Shown one piece after another: positions 59,401 to 64,000 of a stretch of DNA of 64,000 nucleotides. How positions within the stretch are numbered: the stretch's first letter is position 1; each line of letters starts with the position of its first letter. The position numbers were made by a program, and so were the translations under genes. Under the pieces are notes generated by a model. That model was not told the origin of the DNA, made no database searches, and saw only the letters and a program-made list of their open reading frames with translations. Source of the DNA: Gordionus sp. m RMFG-2023 (taxonomy: Eukaryota; Nematomorpha; Gordioida; Chordodea; Parachordodidae); assembly GCF_954871325.1 (NCBI RefSeq), contig NC_088777.1:20003366-20067365 (forward strand). The letters run 5' to 3'.

Positions 59401-62400
59401 TATATTGATGAAATCATCCAAAACAAAAAAATAAACAATTATAAACTGGAATACAAAGGATTTATTTCTACAATGTCCCTAATTCTCTCTTTCGTCAGAA
59501 ACGATTACAAATTTATTTTATCTAATAGAATATTTAAAAAAATGTAGATTATAGTCTTGAAATTAGTTTATTTATTGAAATACGGTAAGAAATCAAAAAG
59601 TAATGGACAAGATTTTTAAATTAATTAGAGTACCAATATAATGTGCATTATGTAAAAAAATGAATACTTGGAAAACATGCAAAAAATATGGTGTTGAGCC
59701 ATATATGAAACTAGTTTTGTAATATATCATATTGTCGTAATATATAATTTACTGGTTTATATTATTCATAAATAGAAATTTATTTAATATAAAAATAACC
59801 TGTAAGACGTTTAAGTTCCTGGAGTTCAGATATTGATTCTTAATCTGGTCATACAGCTACATAATGTGAAGTCTGTGAAGAGTATTATGCACTTAATGAG
59901 CATGATATTGTGAAAATAAAAAAGCATTACAAATAAATTATAAGCTTTTCCTTAAAAATTGAAAGAGAAGTTAATTAAAAAGATTTCTAATTAAAATAGG
60001 AAAAGTTTCAATCAAAACGTTTCAATTAAAAAGGATTCAATATGTTAAGGAAAAGAATTCATTTTTAAATGGGATGGTTTACTTGAGAAAAGTCGGTATT
60101 CTATTTTGTAATTCTACATATTATTTTTTTTCATTAAATGGATTTTTATTTTCAATTCTTTTTTATTCTTGCCTATGTGAGGTAAATTATAACCGCGGAA
60201 AGCTAGTATACGAGGTTTAGTTGATTTTTAAAAACGGTTGAATCAAGATTTTAGCAAATAATATTACTGCAGCTCACAATCTTTTTATCACTTGTAAGAA
60301 AAATCTCCAAGCTGGGTGATTTATTTTTAACGAAAATCTTGAGTTATCTGCTTTTAAATTTTTAGGTTAATTGAGGGAAACATTTATTGTGAATCTTTTT
60401 AGCGAAACATATCGCGAATGTCGTTTATTGCGAAAGAATTTTAGAGCGAAGGTAATATCGAGTAACCAATTTCGCGAAACAACAGCTAAGGCGATATCAC
60501 AAACTCATTATCGCGAAGCCTAAACCACGAAAACTTTGGAGTAAATACATTTTAGCGAACCTTTTATCGTGACCACGAATGCATTTCTCGAATTTAACGC
60601 GAGAGCATTACCTTACATTGTTAACGCGAATTCGCAGCAAATATACAAAATATAGAAATATATTTTACATTTCATTTTTTTTATATCTCGCCTCGAATCC
60701 CCGCTAACTCTGAAATAAGGATTACTGGGAAACCATGAATATATTTTTAAAAAAATCATATTTAATACATATTTTATTTATCGATACAAGTTCTTAAATC
60801 ATGAGCGCGAAATGTTATAAGGGAAGGGTATGTTTTTATTTTAGTTGGCTTAAATGTGACATTTATCTAATGGCGGGAAAGGGGCAATGGATTCAGTTTT
60901 TTGCCCCAATAAATCCTCCACCCCCCTCCAATATAAATGATGAAAGTGTAAAAAATGCGCCTTATGCAATTCAAAATAAAATTTAGCAAATAGAAATGCT
61001 TAGAATTTTTTCTTACTAATTCTCGTCCAAAAATACTGATAGTTAAAAAATTTTTGATTTTTTAAAAAACGTAGATGATTTTACTAAGTACAATTTTAAT
61101 TTTCTCATAATTTTTTTTATATTCCGAGTTAAATTTTTTGTTTGAATCATTAAATTTTTTTAAAATAATTAACACGGTGGCATATGCCAAAACGAGTTAT
61201 ATTTGCTTAAATAAGGAAAGTGTTTTTTAATCTCTTATTTCTATAGAAAATTATTTTCCTGGAATAACACCAGTTGAAACCACTGGGTATTATGCTTACC
61301 ATCTCAGCATAAAATTGTGATCTACAATTATAAATTTAAGATGGGTGATGATATCTGAATAAACTCAATTATTATAGTGCCTCCCCCCTCAGAATTTTAA
61401 AAAGTTTATATTTAAAAAATATATAAGCATAAATATGAATTTTAATACCTTGAGGAATTTAGTAAATCAAAACTTTTATAAAGATACCAATTTTTTTTTC
61501 ACCAAACTAAATGAAATAGAAGGATTATATAACGAAATACCATTATATTCATTTTTGATCCTTCTATCGGGAAAAAAGAATAAGTATATCAAAAAGGATT
61601 TATAATATAACCCTTAATATGATGTTTTTTGCTTTACTTTCAGAATACTGCGTGTGCCGCGCCGTCCCTAACGTCACTTCGTCCGATTACCTCAAAACGC
61701 TTGGCCTGAACCTCAACCCAGCTATAAGCGTTATGTGGACAGGACCTAGGGTGGTTTCGAAACGAGTCAACAGATCCGGGCTAGAGGAATTAAAATCGGT
61801 ATTACCTAAAGGGAATAATTTGATTTTGTGGGACAATATACATGCTAATGACTACGATCCGAAACGAATTTTTTTGGGGCCCTTTAAAGGCCGGGACCAA
61901 GATATTATTTCTGGTTACGGATTAGAAGAAGATGACATTAATGTCAATGAATATTATAAAGAAGATGATAATATGAAAGTTAATAACACAAACGAAAGTG
62001 ACAAAATTAGCCGAAATTTACCAACGTTTTCTGGTAATATTGATGATGAAGTTAGCTCAAAGAGTCCAAATAAGGCAGTGATATCAAAAAACGATACGGG
62101 AAGTATTAGTAAGGAAATTCTTGAGCCCTATGGCCTAAAAACGTTTGATAAACATGGCTCCTATAGAAGAGGGCCATTAGACGGTGTTCTCTCAAACCCT
62201 AATTGCGAGTTCGAGGCCAATTACGTGGCCATCCATACGCTAGCCCAATGGAGCAAAATCAAAATGGACCCGGTGATTCGAGAAAATATTGCTGCGACTG
62301 AGAATTGTGAGGGTTATTATATTTTATATTATATTTTTGTTTATTTGTAAAGAAATATCAAGTTTTTAAGAATATTAAAATACAAAGACACAGTAAGGTA

Positions 62401-64000
62401 GTATAATCTGAATGTAACGTTTCGATTTATAACATTTATCTTTTTAGCGTTTTGATTTCTGGCTCCGAAGAAAGAAATGCCTTCTTTCAACACTTTACCT
62501 CATTTTTAATCTAGTGATTTAACAATCCATTATTTGCTAAGCTCCTTTTTTATACTTTAAAATCATACGTTATTACATTTTATTTACCATTGCTCCAGCC
62601 ATTACCTTTTTATAAATTATTTCATAGACAATAAAACCTATTATATAAGAGTTCAACTGGTTAAAATTCCCAAAACCTTAATGTAACGTTTCGATTTATA
62701 ACATTTATCTTTTTAGCGTTTTGATTTCTGGTTCCGAAGAAAGAAATGCCTTCTTGGGTTTAACACTTTACCTCATTTTTAATCTAGTGATTTAACAATG
62801 CATTATTTGCTAAGCTCCTTTTTTTTATTTTACTTTAAAATCATACGTTATTACATTATTTACCATTGCTTCAGTCATTATCTTCTTATAAATTATTTCA
62901 TAGACAATAAAACATATTATATAATAGTTCAACTGATTAAAAATCCCAATTTCAATTGATAAAGTCCAATGTTGTTAGATAGAGCGCTATCACAAATCCT
63001 ATTTAACAAAAAATTAGCGCGCTATTAGATACCTTAAATTTTTTATTAATTAATATTTCAACTTCAAACATGTAAAAAATATTGATATAAAAATGTAGCT
63101 AAAAATTTAAAATATATAACCTATTTAGTTTTGTTGCACTTAATAATACATCTCAATATTATCATCCCCAAGTCAAGAGCGACGATCAGAAAGTATAAGT
63201 TTTGGCTTTTCAAATAATCGTTAAACTCAGCACTTGAGATCAGTGCAGTATTTGATTATATATACATATTTTATTTTGTAATACTCATTTGTGTGGTTTT
63301 AAGATTTAAAAAAGCGTCTAGGAATTTTATATTGTATTATTGTCATTTATTTCATAAAAATCCTTCATAGTAGGCGGTTCTTGATGTATTGGCTATTGTA
63401 TCTTTGTTTGGTATGCGCTCAATGTTACCATTCGCCTATAGTTGTCATTTGAATCTTGTTCTAAATTAATATAAGGCCAATAAACTTAAAATTAGGGTGA
63501 ATAATGGCGGAGCACGTTATCATCGTCAACTTATTTTGAATTAAAAGATTATGGATAATCAGCAGTTAATTTTCCTTTTAGAACTAATGCAGCAGATCGT
63601 TTTAATGTCTTAGGATCTAGACAATGGCAACCTACTCCTAATTCAACTCTAAAGTAATATCAGAAGATAAATAAAAAAATACATTATTTTATCTTACCAT
63701 CAAATATGATAGAGGCATCCGATTTTCATTTCTTGAAAATTAGCCAGAATTCTTGCCATCAATGGTACCTGAAGATGTCTTTACCAGATTGAAATGAGAG
63801 ATTATCCAAGGAAATTGGCTGAACTTTGTCAATCATAAAATTGATTATGACTTTATCAGCCAATTTTTGAGAAACACATACTACTGATGTGCAGGATTGA
63901 TCAATTTTGTTTGAATTAGATTTGATTTGGATGCTGCCTATTCCATTCCAAAATTATTCACATATTTTAAAATTTCTCTGAACTAAATTTAAAACAGTAA
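53373..64000 (+). CDS. OGA: O-GlcNAcase (GH84 protein O-GlcNAc hydrolase), 5' half
   Basis: OGA removes O-GlcNAc from Ser/Thr of nuclear and cytoplasmic proteins, opposing OGT. Exons: 53373-53451, 53493-53544, 53588-53685, 53732-53862, 53914-54082, and 61644 to about 62306 (or 62312); phases 1-2-1-0-1 all fit. The start is ATG 53373 ([20 protein letters not shown]). GH84 landmarks in order: [50 protein letters not shown] (catalytic Asp pair, human Asp174/Asp175); [35 protein letters not shown] (human Asn280/Asp285 equivalents); [20 protein letters not shown] (Asn313 equivalent). Exon 6 holds an extra stretch of roughly 90-100 residues before GVLSNPN. Introns 1-4 are 41, 41-46 and 51 bp; intron 5 is 7,561 bp. 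The stalk and C-terminal acetyltransferase-like domains are not seen and should lie to the right. There is no signal peptide, as expected. Confidence 0.95.
53493..53544 (+). CDS. OGA: OGA exon 2
   Basis: A 52-bp exon encoding [18 protein letters not shown] (Gly and Arg codons shared with neighbouring exons), the invariant EGFYGRPW substrate-pocket loop. The preceding intron is 41 bp (GTATGT...TTATCTTAG). Confidence 0.93.
53588..53685 (+). CDS. OGA: OGA exon 3
   Basis: It encodes [20 protein letters not shown], then [12 protein letters not shown]. Lys of YAPKDD corresponds to human Lys98, which contacts substrate. Introns of 43 and 46 bp flank it. Confidence 0.93.
53732..53862 (+). CDS. OGA: OGA exon 4
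   Basis: It encodes [20 protein letters not shown], then [18 protein letters not shown], matching the family's IYAISPGLDITFSNPKE region. Phase 1 in, phase 0 out. Confidence 0.93.
53914..54082 (+). CDS. OGA: OGA exon 5 (catalytic Asp pair)
   Basis: It encodes [17 protein letters not shown], with the DD catalytic pair, then [17 protein letters not shown] and FMFCPT. Donor ACAG/GTAAAA, phase 1, continues at 61644 (G + AA = Glu, giving CPTEYC). Confidence 0.94.
54780..55640. repeat. Repeat with GGGCT/CCAAGCC phrases, related to 29.8-30.7 kb
   Basis: TTGGGCTGAGG, GGTTTGGGCC and CCCAGGCCAAGTC phrases, a poly-C run, and the CC.ATCAAGACCAAGAATGAATA stretch at about 55558-55590 parallel the copies at 29815 and 30404. 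It appears to be a diverged member, with opposite-sense halves. Confidence 0.5.
55870..56335. repeat. Purine-rich tract followed by CTTTTCC...GATTGACA repeats
   Basis: From about 55870 to 56190 the + strand is strongly purine-rich (runs of GAAAAATAA-type words). It flips at about 56235-56330 to pyrimidine-rich tandem words (CTTTTCCTTTTTG, GATTGACACTTTTCC), about four units of 20-25 bp. A reverse-complement relative with GGAAAAGTTTCAATCAAAAC words lies at about 59945-60075. Confidence 0.55.
56884..57117. repeat. GCGAA-motif block 1 (reverse orientation)
   Basis: CG-containing words TTCGCG, TTCGCGGT and GTCGCGATAATG occur every 15-25 bp in otherwise CpG-poor sequence. The reverse complement aligns with the block at 60376-60645 (shared ATTATCGCGA, AAATGCATT and TTTGGAG phrases). 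Confidence 0.6.
57256..57395. repeat. Local tandem duplication, about 80-bp unit
   Basis: TATACTAGTAGTCT...GGGCTGAGTTAAATTTTTTAAA is followed by TATACTAGTAATCT...TGAGCTGAGTCAAATTTTAAA. Two diverged units. Confidence 0.6.
58696..58962. repeat. MITE A end fused to GCGAA-motif block 2
   Basis: GTATTGTTAAACGGCTCGAT (the MITE A left end) breaks off after about 40 bp into a block with repeated AACTTTTATCGCGAA and AAGCGAA words up to about 58962. Confidence 0.6.
60215..60645. repeat. Decayed MITE A followed by GCGAA-motif block 3
   Basis: 60215-60370 resembles a whole MITE A with eroded ends (TTTTTAAAAACGGTTGAATC ... AATCTTGAGTTATCTGCTTT). It is followed at 60376-60645 by more than ten GCGAA/CGCGA words in one orientation. 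Confidence 0.55.
61644..62306 (+). CDS. OGA: OGA exon 6 (with large in-domain insertion)
   Basis: It encodes [20 protein letters not shown] through IMWTGP-type [32 protein letters not shown], then an acidic, Asn/Ser-rich stretch of about 90-100 residues (for example [20 protein letters not shown]), then [20 protein letters not shown] and [17 protein letters not shown]. In vertebrate OGA about ten residues separate the two conserved parts. The donor is GTGAGG after 62306 or GGTTAT after 62312; both leave phase 1. Confidence 0.92.
62411..62947. repeat. Tandem duplication, period 269 bp, in OGA intron
   Basis: The unit starting AATGTAACGTTTCGATTTAT at 62411 recurs at 62680. About 93-95% identical by eye, with small indels (TTTTTTATA vs TTTTTTTATTTTA; TTCTTTCAA vs TTCTTGGGTTTAA). 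No coding potential. Confidence 0.9.
62965..64000 (-). mobile_element. hAT remnant (minus), open at window edge
   Basis: The left terminus CCAATGTTGTTAGATAGAGC with AGCGCGCTAT palindromes is hAT-like. Minus-strand coding scraps near 63780-63880 read [10 protein letters not shown]...[11 protein letters not shown], the conserved start of the hAT RNase H-like core, and downstream scraps continue in broken frames. It matches the fragment at 51940-52700. The 5' end lies beyond the window. It is in the intron after OGA exon 6. Confidence 0.6.

Larger units (their letters stand above)
54083..61643. other. OGA intron 5, 7.6 kb, repeat-filled
   Basis: No conserved exon is visible between the exon 5 donor and the acceptor TTTACTTTCAG. 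Listed separately are a repeat related to 29805-30720, a purine-rich block, GCGAA-motif blocks and MITE A relics. Open frames at 55458-55661 and 60801-60986 have no recognisable domain. Confidence 0.6.

Noticed and set aside
60801-60986. 61-codon + frame in OGA intron 5 as an extra OGA exon
   Set aside because: No similarity to OGA; conserved sequence passes directly from exon 5 (CPT) to exon 6 (EYC) in phase, leaving no room for another exon.

Overview
The window is AT-rich nuclear DNA from an animal, almost certainly an invertebrate; I cannot place the clade. Two conserved eukaryotic genes, split by GT-AG introns, lie on the + strand. One is the 3' half of the cohesin regulator PDS5 (exons from 1697 to 16725). 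The other is the 5' half of O-GlcNAcase (OGA; exons from 53373 to about 62306, running off the right edge). I rebuilt both by reading exons by eye and matching splice phases, so the main evidence is conserved protein motifs that continue in phase across each junction. Between them, at 40055-41569, lies a 504-codon uninterrupted ORF of unknown function. It is disordered in composition and starts MGNC, a myristoylation/palmitoylation-like N terminus.

Almost everything else is transposable-element debris, mostly hAT. PDS5 introns carry small hAT-like inverted-repeat elements (4505-4727, 6152-6775, 7715-8212), a hAT remnant with a MITE inside it (10356-11834) and a decayed hAT copy (13167-15352). 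From 18 to 27 kb lies a broken Ty3/Gypsy retrotransposon on the minus strand with dispersed LTR relics. From 27 to 32 kb are degenerate long tandem repeats, a long inverted-repeat element and a tRNA-like segment. From 32.2 to 38.5 kb, two copies of one hAT family converge tail to tail. One copy is split by a second hAT (34946-38217, perfect 15-bp TIR, TSD CCCACATT), which is itself split by a third (35375-36844, TSD CTTATTTC). From 43.0 to 50.85 kb a hAT with TIR CAGGGTTGGGCA is split by a Tigger/pogo element (TA target site), which is split by a nearly identical copy of itself (TA again). The two Tigger copies share the same broken reading frames, so the family seems to have moved recently with transposase supplied in trans.

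OGA has four introns of only 41-51 bp followed by one of about 7.6 kb filled with repeats. Its sixth exon keeps the conserved substrate-binding residues but carries an extra acidic, Asn/Ser-rich stretch of roughly 90-100 residues in the GH84 catalytic domain. I see no bacterial-type operons, CRISPR arrays, rRNA genes or intact tRNA genes.
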